Below, in pieces: positions 1-10,964 of a stretch of 64,000 nt of DNA (positions are counted from its first letter, which is position 1; each line of letters starts with the position of its first letter). The notes below the pieces were generated by a model, which was not told the DNA's origin, made no database searches, and was given only the letters and a program-made list of their open reading frames with translations. The stretch is from contig RQOL01000419.1 in the NCBI GenBank assembly GCA_013076295.1, positions 22,400-86,399 of the forward strand, in the 5' to 3' direction. A program made the position numbers and the translations under genes. This DNA is from Sanderia malayensis (Eukaryota > Cnidaria > Scyphozoa > Semaeostomeae > Pelagiidae).

Positions 1-172
1 ACTAAAAGTGTATAAGAATTTGTTTTCGCTGAAATGATGTGGAATCATGGGAATGAATCCTAATTTTGATTAGTGTAAGTTTCGGGAATAAAAGTTAATT
101 TTTATTGGTGTAAATTGGGGGAATGAGTGTTATCTTTTATTAGTGTAAATTGTGGGAATGAATGTTAATATT

Positions 173-237
173 ACTGAAAAAAGTAACTAAAAGTGTATAA
201 CAGTTTGTTTTCTCTGAATTGACGTGGAATCATGCGC
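173..237 (+). repeat. U linker segment of the monomer (65 bp, not S-related)
   Basis: Begins ACTGAAAAAAGTAAC, continues ACTAAAAGTGTATAAC and a TTTGTTTTC tract, and ends GACGTGGAATCATGCGC. It does not align with the 35-bp subrepeat, so it is the foreign or diverged part of each monomer. It is conserved throughout the window with lineage-specific changes: TTTTCGCTGAATTGACGTGG in domains 1-4, TTCTCGCTGAATTGACATCG in much of domain 5, and a TTTTAGGTAAATTG form in domain 2. One HOR break (near 26,840) falls inside it. No function can be assigned from sequence. Confidence 0.85.
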
Positions 238-403
238 CAATTGCGGGAATGAATCTTAATTTTGATTAGTGTAAGTTGCGGGAACAAAAGTTAATTTTTA
301 TTGGTGTAAATTGTAGGAGTGAAAGCTAGCTTTTATTAGTGTAAACTGTGGGAATGAGTGTTATCTTTTATTCGTGGAAATTGTGGGAATGAATGTTAAT
401 ATT
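173..403 (+). repeat. Reference 231-bp monomer: U + S1-S4 + partial S5
   Basis: A clean example of the basic unit. U occupies 173-237 (65 bp). Then come 35-bp subrepeats S1 238-272, S2 273-307, S3 308-342 and S4 343-377, and a 26-bp truncated S5 378-403, which runs directly into the next U. The subrepeats share a G-rich half (TTGTGGGAATGA or TTGCGGGAA) and a T-rich half ending TTATTAGTGT or TTATTGGTGT, but each position has its own diagnostic bases. S2 usually carries GCGGGAA.AAAAGTTAA and S4 carries GAGTGTTATC. The position-specific differences show that the multi-S monomer, not the single S, was the unit later amplified. Confidence 0.93.
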
Positions 404-417
404 ACTGAAAAAAGTAA
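397..417 (+). repeat. Representative TAATATTAC motif and overlapping TTACT/AGTAA hairpin
   Basis: At the S5/U junction, 397-405 reads TAATATTAC. It overlaps an inverted repeat TTACT (402-406), loop GAAAAA (407-412), AGTAA (413-417). The same arrangement recurs in most monomers of domains 1-4. In many domain 5 monomers it is replaced by TTTATATAACTG, which removes the 9-mer and weakens the stem. The 9-mer equals the conserved geminivirus origin nonanucleotide, but the GC-rich flanking stem of those origins is absent here, so this may be chance in AT-rich DNA. Confidence 0.6.
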
Positions 418-865
418 CTAAAAGTGTATAACAAATTGTTTTCGCTGAATTGATGTGGAATCATGCGCAAAATGTGGGAATGAATCCTAATTTTGTTTAG
501 TGTAAGTTGCGGGAGTAAAAGTTAATTTTTATTGGTGTAAATTGTGGGAATGAAAGTTAATTTTTGTTAGTGTCAATTGTGGGAATGAGTGTTGTCTTTT
601 GTTAGTTTAAATTGTGGGAATGAATTTTAAAATAACTGAAACAAGTAACTAAAAGTGTATAACAGTTCGTTTTCGCTGAATTGACGTGGAATCATGCGCA
701 AATTGTGGGAATGAATGTTAATTTTGATTAGTGTCAGTGGCGGGAACAAAAGTTAATTTTTATTTGTGTAAGTTGTGGGAAAGAAGGTTAATTTTTATTA
801 GTGTAAATTGTGGGAATGAGTGTTATCTTTTATTAGTGTAATTTGTGGGGATGAATGTTAATATT

Positions 866-1050
866 ACTGAAAAAAGTAACTAAAAGCGTATAAGAATTTG
901 TTTTCGCTGAAATGACGTGGAATCATGGGAATGAATCCTAATTTTGATTAGTGTAAGTTTCGGGAATAAAATTTAATTTTTATTGGTGTAAATTGTGGGA
1001 ATGAGTGTTATCATTTATTAGTGTAAATTGTGGGAATGAATGTTAATATT
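866..1050 (+). repeat. 185-bp monomer variant (one S and 11 bp deleted)
   Basis: Reads GTGGAATCATGGGAATGAAT where the 231-bp monomer has an extra GCGCAAATTGT before GGGAATGAAT. It also has one fewer S subrepeat: 231 - 35 - 11 = 185. The same form recurs, for example at the window start, from about 1,507 and in the 2,400s, always with AAGAATTTG in U and GTTTCGGGAATAAAAG in S2. The copies therefore descend from one deleted ancestor rather than repeated independent loss. Confidence 0.85.
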
Positions 1051-3922
1051 ACTGAAAAAAGTAACTAAAAGTGTATAACAATTTGTTTTCTCTGAATTGA
1101 CGTGGAATCATGAGCCAATTGTGGGAATGAATCTTAATTTTGATTAGTGTAAGTTTCGGGAACAAAAGTTAATTTTTATTAGTGTAAATTGTAGGAGTGA
1201 AAGTTAGTTTTTATTAGTGTAAACTGTGGGAATGAGCGTTATCATTTATTAGCGTAAATTGTGGGAATCAATGTTACTGAAAAAAGTAATTAAAAGTGTA
1301 TAACAATTTGCTTTCGCTGAATTGACGTGGAATCATGTGCAAATTGTGGGAATGAATGCTAATTTTGATTAGTGTCAGTGGCGGGAACAAAAGTTAATTT
1401 TTATTTCTGAAAGTTGTGGGAATGAAAGTTAATTTTTATTAGTGTAAATTGTGGGAATGAGTGTTATCTTTTATTAGTGTAATTTGTGGGGATGAATGTT
1501 AATATTACTGAAAAAAGTAACTAAAAGTGTATAAGAATTTGTTTTCGCTGAAATGACGTGGAATCATGGGAATGAATCCTAATTTTGATTAGTGTAAGTT
1601 TCGGGAATAAAAATTAATTTTTATTGGTGTAAATTGTGGGAATTAGTGTTATCATTTATTAGTGTAAATTTTGGGAATGAATGTTAATATTACTGAAAAA
1701 AGTAACTAAAAGTGTATAACAATTTGTTTTCTCGGAATTGACGTGGAATCATGAGCCAATTGTGGGAATAAATGTTAAGTTTGATTAGTCTCAGTGGCGG
1801 GAATAAAAGTTAATTTTTATTGGTGTAAATTGTAGGAGTGAAAGTTAGTTTTTATTAGTGTAAACTGTGGGAATGAGTGTTATCCTTTATTCGTGGAAAT
1901 TGTGGGAATGAATGTTAATATTACTGAAAAGAGTAACTAAAAGTGTATAACAAATTGTTTTCGCTGAATTGACGTGGAATCATGCGCAAAATGTGGGAAT
2001 GAATGTTAATTTTGATTAGTGTCAGTGGCGGGAACAAACGTTAATTTTTATTTGTGTAAGTTGTGTTAATGAAAGTTAGTTTTTATTAGTGTAAACTGTG
2101 GGAATGAGTGTTATCTTTTATTAGTGTAAATTGAGGGGAATGAATGTAAATATTACTGAAAAAAGTAATTTTAAAGTGTATAACAATTTTTTTTCACTGA
2201 ATTGACGTGGAATCATGTGCAAATTGTGGGAATGAATGTTAATTTTGATTAGTGTCAGTGGCGGGAACAAAAGTTAATTTTTATTTGTGTAAGTTGTGTT
2301 AATGAAAGTTAATTTTTATTAGTGTAAATTGTGGGAATGAATGTTATCTTTTATTAGTGTAATTTGTGGGAATGAATGTTAATATTACTGAAAAAGTAAC
2401 TAAAAGTGTATAAGAATTTGTTTTCGCTGAAATGATGTGGAATCATGGGAATGAATCCTAACTTTGATTAGTGTAAGTTTCGGGAATAAAAGTTAATTTT
2501 TATTGGTGTAAATTGAGGGAATGAGTGTTATCATTTATTCGTGGAAATTGTGGGAATGAATGTTAATATAACTGAAAAGAGTAACTAAAAGTGTATAACA
2601 AATTGTTTTCGCTGAATTGACGTGGAATCATGCGCAAATTGTGGGAATAAATGTTAATTTTGATTAGTGTCAGTGGCGGGAATAAAAGTTAATTTTTATT
2701 GGTGTAAATTGTAGGAGTGAAAGTTAGTTTTTATTAGTGTAAACTGTGGGAATGAGTGTTATCTTTTATTAGTGTAAATTGAGGGGAATGAATGTAAATA
2801 TTACTGAAAAAAGTAATTAAAAGTGTATAACAATTTTTTTTCACTGAATTGACGTGTGTAAATTGTGGGATCATGTGTAAATTGTGGGAATGGATGTTAA
2901 TTTTGATTAGTGTCAGTGGCGGGAACAAAAGTTAATTTTTATTTGTGTAAGTTGTGTTAATGAAAGTTAATTTTTATTTGTGTAAATTGTGGGAATGAAT
3001 GTTATCTTTTATTAGTGTAAATTGTGGGAATGAATGTTAATATTACTGAAAAAAGTAACTAAAAGTGTATAACAATTTGTTTTCTCTGAATTGACGTGGA
3101 ATCATGAGCCAATTGTGGGAATGAATCTTAATTTTGATTAGTGTAAGTTTCGGGAACAAAAGTTAATTTTTATTGGTGTAAATTGTAGGAGTGAAAGTTA
3201 GTTTTTATTAGTGTAAACTGTGGGAATGAGTGTTATCTTTTATTAGTGTAATTTGTGGGGATGAATGTTAATATTACTGAAAAAAGTAACTAAAAGTGTA
3301 TAAGAATTTGTTTTCGCTGAAATGACGTGGAATCATGGGAATGAATCCTAATTTTGATTAGTGTAAGTTTCGGGAATAAAAGTTAATTTTTATTGGTGTA
3401 AATTGTGGGAATGAGGGTTATCTTCTATTAGTGTAAATTGTGGGAATAAATGTTAATATTACTGAAAAAAGTAACTAAGAGTGTATAACAATTTGTTTTC
3501 GCTGAATTGACGTGGAATCATGCGCCAATTGTGGGAATGAATCTTAATTTTGATTAGTGTAAGTTGCGGGAACAAAAGTTAATTTTTATTGGTGTAAATT
3601 GTAGGAGTGAAAGTTAGTTTTTATTAGTGTAAACTGTGGGAATGAGTGTTATCCTTTATTCGTGGAAATTGTGGGAATGAATGTTAATATTACTGAAAAG
3701 ATTAACTAAAAGTGTATAACAAATTGTTTTCGCTGAATTGACGTGGAATCATGCGCAAAATGTGGGAATGAATCCTAATTTTGATTAGTGTAAGTTGCGG
3801 GAGTAAAAGTTAAATTTTATTGGTGTAAATTGTGGGAATGAAAGTTAATTTTTATTAGTGTCAATTGTGGGAATTAGTGTTATCTGTTATTAGTGTAAAT
3901 TGTGGGAATGAATGCTAAAATA

Positions 3923-4048
3923 ACTGAAACAAGTAACTAAAAGTGTATAACAGTTTGTTTTCGCTGAATTGAGGTGGAATCATGCGCAAATTTTGGGAAT
4001 GAATGTTATCTTTTATTCGTGGAAATTGTGGGAATGAATGTTAATATT
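3923..4048 (+). repeat. 126-bp monomer variant (three S copies missing)
   Basis: Shortest clean monomer seen in domain 1. From one ACTG of U to the next is exactly 126 bp = 231 - 3x35. After U only one full S and the truncated S5 remain. It shows that monomer length changes in whole 35-bp steps, as expected from unequal exchange or replication slippage between S copies within a monomer. Confidence 0.85.
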
Positions 4049-5229
4049 ACTGAAAAAAGTAACTAAAAGTGCACAACAGTTTGTTTTTGCTGAATTGACG
4101 TGGAATCATGCGCCAATTGCGGGTATGAATCTTAATTTTGATTAATGTAAGTTGCGGGAATAAAAGTTAATTTTTTTTGGTGTAAATTGTGGGAATGAGT
4201 GTTATCTTTTATTAGTGTAAATTGTGGGAATGTGTGTTATCTTTGATTTGTGGAAATTGTGGCAATGAATGTTAATATTACTGAAAAAAGTAACTAAAAG
4301 TGTATAACAAATTGTTTTCGCAGTATTGACGTGGAATCATGCGCCAATTGTGGGAATGAACCTTAATTTTGATTGGTGTGAGTTTCGGGAATAAAAGTTA
4401 ATTTTTTTGGTGTAAATTTTGGGAATGAGTGTTATCTTTTATTCGTGGAAATTGTGGGAATGAATGTTAATATTACTGAAAAAAGTAACTAAAAGTGCAC
4501 AACAGTTTGTTTTTGCTGAATTGACGTGGAATCATACGCAAATTGTGGGAATTAATGTTAATTTTGATTAGTGTAAGTTTCGGGAATAAAAGTTAACTTT
4601 TATTGGTGTAAATTGTGGGAATGAGTGTTATCTTTTATTAGTGTAAATTGTGGGAATGAATGTTAATATTACTGAAAAAAGTAACTAAAAGCGTTTAACA
4701 ATGTGTTTTCGCTGAATTGACGTGGAATCGTGCGCCAATTGTGGGAATGAACCTTAATTTTGATTTGTGTGAGTTTCGGGAATAACAGTTAATTTTTTTG
4801 GTGTAAATTGTGGGAATGAGTGTTATCTTTTATTAGTGTAAATTGGGGGAATGAGTGTTATATTTTATTCCTGGAAATTGTGGGAATGAATGTTAATATT
4901 ACTGAAAAAAGTAACTAAAAGGGTATAACAAATTGTTTTCGCAAAATTGACGTGGAATCATGCGCCAATTGTGGGAATGAATGTTAATTTTGATTATTGT
5001 AAGTTTCGGGAATAGCAATTAATTTTTATTGGTGGAAATTGTGGGAATGAGTGTTATCTTTTATTAATGTAAATTGTGGGAATGAATGTTAATATTACTG
5101 AAAAAAGTAACTAAAAGTGTATAACAATGTGTTTTCGCTGAATTGACGTCGAATAATGCGCCAATTGTGGGAATGAACCTTAATTTTGATTTGTGTGAGT
5201 TTCGGGAATAAAAGTTAATTTTTTTGGTG
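3987..5229 (+). repeat. 1,243-bp tandem HOR, copy 1
   Basis: Matches 5,230-6,472 at a constant offset of 1,243 bp. Shared rare markers include GTGCACAACAGTTTGTTTTT (4,069 and 5,312) and GAATAATGCGCC (5,151 and 6,394). Only scattered substitutions separate the copies, for example the base before ATTTGTGG near 4,234/5,477 and GTTTCGGG versus GTGTCGGG near 4,566/5,821. Edges were placed by eye where flanking bases diverge. Confidence 0.88.
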
Positions 5230-6472
5230 TAAATTTTGGGAATGAGTGTTATCTTTTATTCGTGGAAATTGTGGGAATGAATGTTAATATTACTGAAAAA
5301 AGTAACTAAAAGTGCACAACAGTTTGTTTTTGCTGAATTGACGTGGAATCATGCGCCAATTGCGGGTATGAATCTTAATTTTGATTAATGTAAGTTGCGG
5401 GAATAAAAGTTAATTTTTTTTGGTGTAAATTGTGGGAATGAGTGTTATCTTTTATTAGTGTAAATTGTGGGAATGTGTGTTATCTTTCATTTGTGGAAAT
5501 TGTGGCAATGAATGTTAATATTACTGAAAAAAGTAACTAAAAGTGTATAACAAATTGTTTTCGCAGTATTGACGTGGAATCATGCGCCAATTGTGGGAAT
5601 GAACCTTAATTTTGATTGGTGTGAGTTTCGGGAATAAAAGTTAATTTTTTTGGTGTAAATTTTGGGAATGAGTGTTATCTTTTATTCGTGGAAATTGTGG
5701 GAATGAATGTTAATATTACTGAAAAAAGTAACTAAAAGTGCACAACAGTTTGTTTTTGCTGAATTGACGTGGAATCATACGCAAATTGTGGGAATTAATG
5801 TTAATTTTGATTAGTGTAAGTGTCGGGAATAAAAGTTAACTTTTATTGGTGTAAATTGTGGGAATGAGTGTTATCTTTTATTAGTGTAAATTGTGGGAAT
5901 GAATGTTAATATTACTGAAAAAAGTAACTAAAAGCGTTTAACAATGTGTTTTCGCTGAATTGACGTGGAATCGTGCGCCAATTGTGGGAATGAACCTTAA
6001 TTTTGATTTGTGTGAGTTTCGGGAATAACAGTTAATTTTTTTGGTGTAAATTGTGGGAATGAGTGTTATCTTTTATTAGTGTAAATTGGGGGAATGAGTG
6101 TTATATTTTATTCCTGGAAATTGTGGGAATGAATGTTAATATTACTGAAAAAAGTAACTAAAAGGGTATAACAAATTGTTTTCGCAAAATTGACGTGGAA
6201 TCATGCGCCAATTGTGGGAATGAATGTTAATTTTGATTATTGTAAGTTTCGGGAATAGCAATTAATTTTTATTGGTGGAAATTGTGGGAATGAGTGTTAT
6301 CTTTTATTAATGTAAATTGTGGGAATGAATGTTAATATTACTGAAAAAAGTAACTAAAAGTGTATAACAATGTGTTTTCGCTGAATTGACGTGGAATAAT
6401 GCGCCAATTGTGGGAATGAACCTTAATTTTGATTTGTGTGAGTTTCGGGAATAACAGTTAATTTTTTTGGTG
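5230..6472 (+). repeat. 1,243-bp tandem HOR, copy 2
   Basis: Second copy of the block at 3,987-5,229, directly adjacent. A further partial relative lies around 9,350-10,050: it shares GCACAACAGTTTG in U, GAACCTTAATTTTGATTTG and the TTATTCCTGG S variant, but differs in internal order. The block was therefore both tandemly doubled and copied elsewhere in domain 1. Confidence 0.88.
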
Positions 6473-6954
6473 TAAATTGTGGGAATGAGTGTTATCTTTT
6501 ATTAGTGTAAATTGTGGGAATCAATATTAAAATTACTGAAAAAAGTAACTAAAAGTGTATAACAATTTGCTTTCGCTGAATTGACGTGGAACCATGCGCA
6601 AATTGTGGGAATGAATGTTAATTTCGATTTGTGTACGTTGCGGGAAAAAAAGGTAATTTCTATTGGTGTAAATTGTGGGAATCAGTGTTATCTTTTATTA
6701 GTGTAAATTGTGGTAATTAAATTTAATATTACTGAAAAAAGTAACTAAAAGTGCATAACAATTTGTTTTCGCTGAACTGACGTGGAATCATGCGCAAATT
6801 GTGGGAATGAATGTTAATTATGATTAGTGTGAATTGCGGAAAAAAAAGTTAATTTTAATTAGTGTAAATTGTGGGAATGAGTGTTATCTTTTATTAGTGT
6901 AAATTGTAAGAAACAATGTTAATATTAGTGAAAAAAGTAACTAAAAGTGTATAA

Positions 6955-7565
6955 GAATTTGCTTTCGCTGAATTGACGTGGAATCAGGCGCAAATTGTGG
7001 GAATGAATGTTAATTTCGAGCAGTATAAGTTGCGGGAATAAAAGTTAATTTTTTTTGGTGTAAATTGTGGGAATGAGTGTTATCTTTTATTAGTGTAAAT
7101 TGTGGGAATCTAGGTTAATATTACTGAAAAAGTAACTAAAGGTGCATAACAATTTGTTTTCGCTGAATTGACGTGGAATCATGCGCAAAATGTGGGAATA
7201 AATGTTAATTTTGATTAGTGTAAGTTGCGGAAATAAAAGGTAATTTTCATTGGTGTAAATTGTGGGAATGAGTGTTATCTTTTATTAGTGTAAATTGTGG
7301 GAATGAATGTTAATATGAATGAAAAAGGTAACTAAAGGTGCATAACAATTTGCTTTCGCTGAATTGACGCGGAATCATGCGCAAATTGTGGGAATGAATG
7401 TCAATTTTGATTAGTGTAAGTTGCGGGAACAAAAGTTAATTTTTGTTGCTGTAAATTGTGGGTGTGAAAGTTAGTTTTTATTAGTGTAAATTGTGGGAAT
7501 GAGTGTTATCTTTTATTCGTGGAAATTGTGGGAATGAATGTTAATATTACTGAAAAAAGTAACTA
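6955..7565 (+). repeat. Block repeated at +3,157 bp (10,112-10,722)
   Basis: About 610 bp with the rare markers AATCTAGGTTAATATTAC, ACTAAAGGTGCATAAC (7,135 and 10,292) and TTAATATGAATGAAAAAGG recurs at 10,112-10,722. The CTAAAGGTGCATAAC monomer also recurs near 11,571, with different upstream sequence. This shows displaced duplication rather than simple tandem growth. Confidence 0.75.
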
Positions 7566-8305
7566 AAAGTGTATAACAATGTGTTTTCGCTGAATTGACG
7601 TGGAATCATGCGCCAATTGTGGGAATGAATTTTAGTTTTGATTAGTGTAAGTTGCGGGAACAAAAGTTAATTTTTATTGGTGTAAATTGTAGGAGTGAAA
7701 GTTAGTTTTTATTAGTGTAAACTGTGGCAATGAGTGTTATCTTTTATTAGTGTGAATTGTGGGAATGAATGTTAAAATTACTGAAAAAAGTAACTAAAAG
7801 TGTATAAGAATTTGTTTTCGCTGAAATGTTGTGGAATCATGGGAATGAATCCTAATTTTGATTAGTGTAAGTTGCGGGAACAAAAGTTAATTTTTATTGC
7901 TGTAAATTGTGGGTGTGAAAGTTAGTTTTTATTAGTGTAAATTGTGGGAATGAGTGTTATCTTTTATTCGTGGAAATTGTGGGAATGAATGTTAATATTA
8001 CTGAAAAAAGTAACTAAAAGTGTATAACAATGTGTTTTCGCTGAATTGACGTGGAATCATGCGCCAATTGTGGGAATGAATTTTAGTTTTGATTAGTGTA
8101 AGTTGCGGGAACAAAAGTTAATTTTTATTGGTGTAAATTGTAGGAGTGAAAGTTAGTTTTTATTAGTGTAAACTGTGGCAATGAGTGTTATCTTTTATTA
8201 GTGTGAATTGTGGGAATGAATGTTAATATTACTGAAAAAAGTAACTAAAAGTGTATAAGAATTTGTTTTCGCTGAAATGATGTGGAATCATGGGAATGAA
8301 TCCTA
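7404..8305 (+). repeat. 451-bp two-monomer tandem duplication (two copies)
   Basis: Copies at 7,404-7,854 and 7,855-8,305 have a constant 451-bp offset (marker GCTGTAAATTGTGGGTGTG at 7,448 and 7,899). The repeat equals 231 + 220 bp, that is, one full monomer plus one lacking 11 bp at the U/S1 joint. The copies are nearly identical, with differences such as TTTTTGTTGC versus TTTTTATTGC, so this is a recent local event. Confidence 0.85.
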
Positions 8306-8700
8306 ATTTTGATTAGTGTAAGTTTCGGGAATAAAAGTTAATTTTTATTGGTGTAAATTGTGGGAATGAGTGTTATCTCTTATTAGTGTAAATTGTGGGA
8401 ATGAATGTTAATATTACTGAAAAAAGTAACTAAAAGTGTATAACAATTTGTTTTCTCTGAATTGACGTGGAATCATGCGCCAATTGTGGGAATGAATCTT
8501 AATTTTGATTAGTGTAAGTTGCGGGAACAAAAGTTATTTTTTATTGGTGTAAATTGTAGGAGTGAAAGTTAGCTTTTATTAGTGTAAACTGTGGGAATGA
8601 GTGTTATCTTTTATTCGTGGAAATTGTGGGAATGAATGTTAATATTACTGAAAAAAGTAACTAAAAGTGTATAACAAATTGTTTTCGCTGAATTGACGTG
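7860..8700 (+). repeat. Block repeated at about +3,986 bp (11,846-12,690)
   Basis: Same monomer order and rare variants (GCTGTAAATTGTGGGTGTG at 7,899 and 11,885; TGTGGCAATGAGTG; AAGAATTTG with GAAATGATGTGG) appear at 11,846-12,690. Divergence resumes just after GTGGAATCATGCGC, again next to the U segment. Confidence 0.75.
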
Positions 8701-10964
8701 GAATCATGCGCAAATTGTGGGAATGAATGTTAATTTTGATTATTGTAAGTTTCGGGAATAGAAGTTAATTTTTATTGGTGTAAATTGTGGGAATGAGTGT
8801 TATCTTTTATTAGTTTAAATTGTGCGAATGAATGTTAATATTACTGAAAAAAGTAACTAAAAGTGTATAACAATTTGTTTTCGCTGAATTGACGTGGAAT
8901 CATGCGCCAATTGCGGGAATGAATCTTAATTTTGATTAATGTAAGTTGCGGGAATAAAAGTTAATTTTTTTTGGTGTAAATTGTGGGAATGAGTGTTATC
9001 TTTTATTAGTGTAAATTGTGGGAATGAGTGTTATCTTTTATTCGTGGAAATTGTGGAAATGAATGTTAATATTACTGAAAAAAGTAACTAAAAGTGTATA
9101 ACAAATTGTTTTCGCCTAATTGACGTGGAATCATGCGCCAATTCTGGGAATGAATGTTAATTTTGATTATTGTAAGTTTCGGGAACAAAAGTTAATTTTT
9201 ATTGGTGTAAATTGTGGGAGTGAGTGTTATCTTTTATTAGTGTAAATTGTGGGAATGAATGTTAATATTACTGAAAAAAGTAACTAAAAATGTATAACGA
9301 TGTGTTTTCGCTGAATTGACGTGGAATCATGCGCCAATTGTGGGAATGAACCTTAATTTTGATTTGTGTGAGTTTCGGGAATAAAAGTTAATTTTTTGGT
9401 GTAAATTTTGGGAATGAGTGTTATCTTTTATTCGTGGAAATTGTGGGAATGAATGTTAATATTACTGAAAAAAGTGACTAAAAGTGCACAACAGTTTGTT
9501 TTTGCTGAATTGACGTGGAATCATGCGCAAATTGTGGGAATGAACCTTAATTTTGATTTGTGTGAGTTTCGAGAATAACAGTTAATTTATTTGGTGTAAA
9601 TTGTGGGAACGAGTGTTATCTTTTATTAGTGTAAATTGGGGGAATGAGTGTTATATTTTATTCCTGGAAATTGTGGGAATGAATGTTAATATTACTGAAA
9701 AAAGTAACTAAAAGGGTATAACAAATTGTTTTCGCAGAATTGACGTGGAATCATGCGCCAATTGTGGGAATGAATGTTAATTTTGATTATTGTAAGTTTC
9801 GGGAATAACAGTTAATTTTTATTGGTGGAAATTGTGGGAATGAGTGTTATCTTTCATTAGTGTAAATTGTGGGAATGAATGTTAATATTACTGAAAAAAG
9901 TAACTAAAAGTGTATAACAATGTGTTTTCCTGAATTGACGTGGAATCATGCGCCAATTGTGGGAATGAACCTTAATTTTGATTTGTGTGAGTTTCGGGAA
10001 TAACAGTTAATTTTTTTGGTATAAATTGTGGGAATGAGTGTTATCTTCTATTAGTGTAAATTGTGGGAATCAATATTAAAATTACTAAAAAAAGTAACTA
10101 AAAGTGTATAACAATTTGCTTTCGCTGAATTGACGTGGAAGCATGCGCAAATTGTGGGAATGAATGTTAATTTCGATTAGTATAAGTTGCGGGAATAAAA
10201 GTTAATTTTTTTTGGTGTAAATTGTGGGAATGAGTGTTATCTTTTATTAGTGTAAATTGTGGGAATCTAGGTTAATATTACTGAAAAAGTAACTAAAGGT
10301 GCATAACAATTTGTTTTCGCTGAATTGACGTGGAATCATGCGCAAAATGTGGGAATAAATGTTAATTTTGATTAGTGTAAGTTGCGGAAATAAAAGGTAA
10401 TTTTCATTGGTGTAAATTGTGGGAATGAGTGTTATCTTTTATTAGTGTAAATTGTGGGAATGAATGTTAATATGAATGAAAAAGGTAACTAAAGGTGCAT
10501 AACAATTTGCTTTCGCTGAATTGACGCGGAATCATGCGCAAATTGTGGGAATGAATGTCAATTTTGATTAGTGTAAGCTGCGGGAACAAAAGTTAATTTT
10601 TATTGCTGTAAATTGTGGGTGTGAAAGTTAGTTTTTATTAGTGTAAATTGTGGGAATGAGTGTTATCTTTTATTCGTGGAAATTGTGGGAATGAATGTTA
10701 ATATTACTGAAAAAAGTAACTAAATGTGTATAACAATTTGTTTTCTCTGAATTGACGTGGAATCATGAGCCAATTGTGGGAATGAATCTTAATTTTGATT
10801 AGTGTAAGTTGCGGGAACAAAAGTTAATTTTATTGGTGTAAATTGTAGGAGTGAAAGTTAGCTTTTATTAGTGTAAACTGTGGGAATGAGTGTTATCTTT
10901 TATTCGTGGAAATTGTGGGAATGAATGTTAATATTACTGAAAAATATAACTAAAAGTGTATAAC

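Noticed and set aside
209..228. CENP-B-box-like sequence in U (TTCG, four bases, A, then GACG)
   Set aside because: The start TTCG....A fits in most U copies, but the required CGGG is GACG, so too many of the defining positions fail. The copy at this site even has TTCTCTG.
351..353. G-quadruplex-forming runs
   Set aside because: G-runs are mostly single GGG or GGGGG tracts about 35 bp apart, too widely spaced for a standard quadruplex.
397..405. Integrated geminivirus sequence
   Set aside because: Only the nonanucleotide matches. There is no stem of the right kind, no iterons and no Rep or coat protein reading frame anywhere in the window.
2734..2928. 64-codon minus-strand reading frame
   Set aside because: It lies wholly inside satellite; the translation is a low-complexity His/Ser/Asn/Thr repeat of the monomer, as are the frames at 15,381-15,650, 15,930-16,133 and 56,129-56,332.
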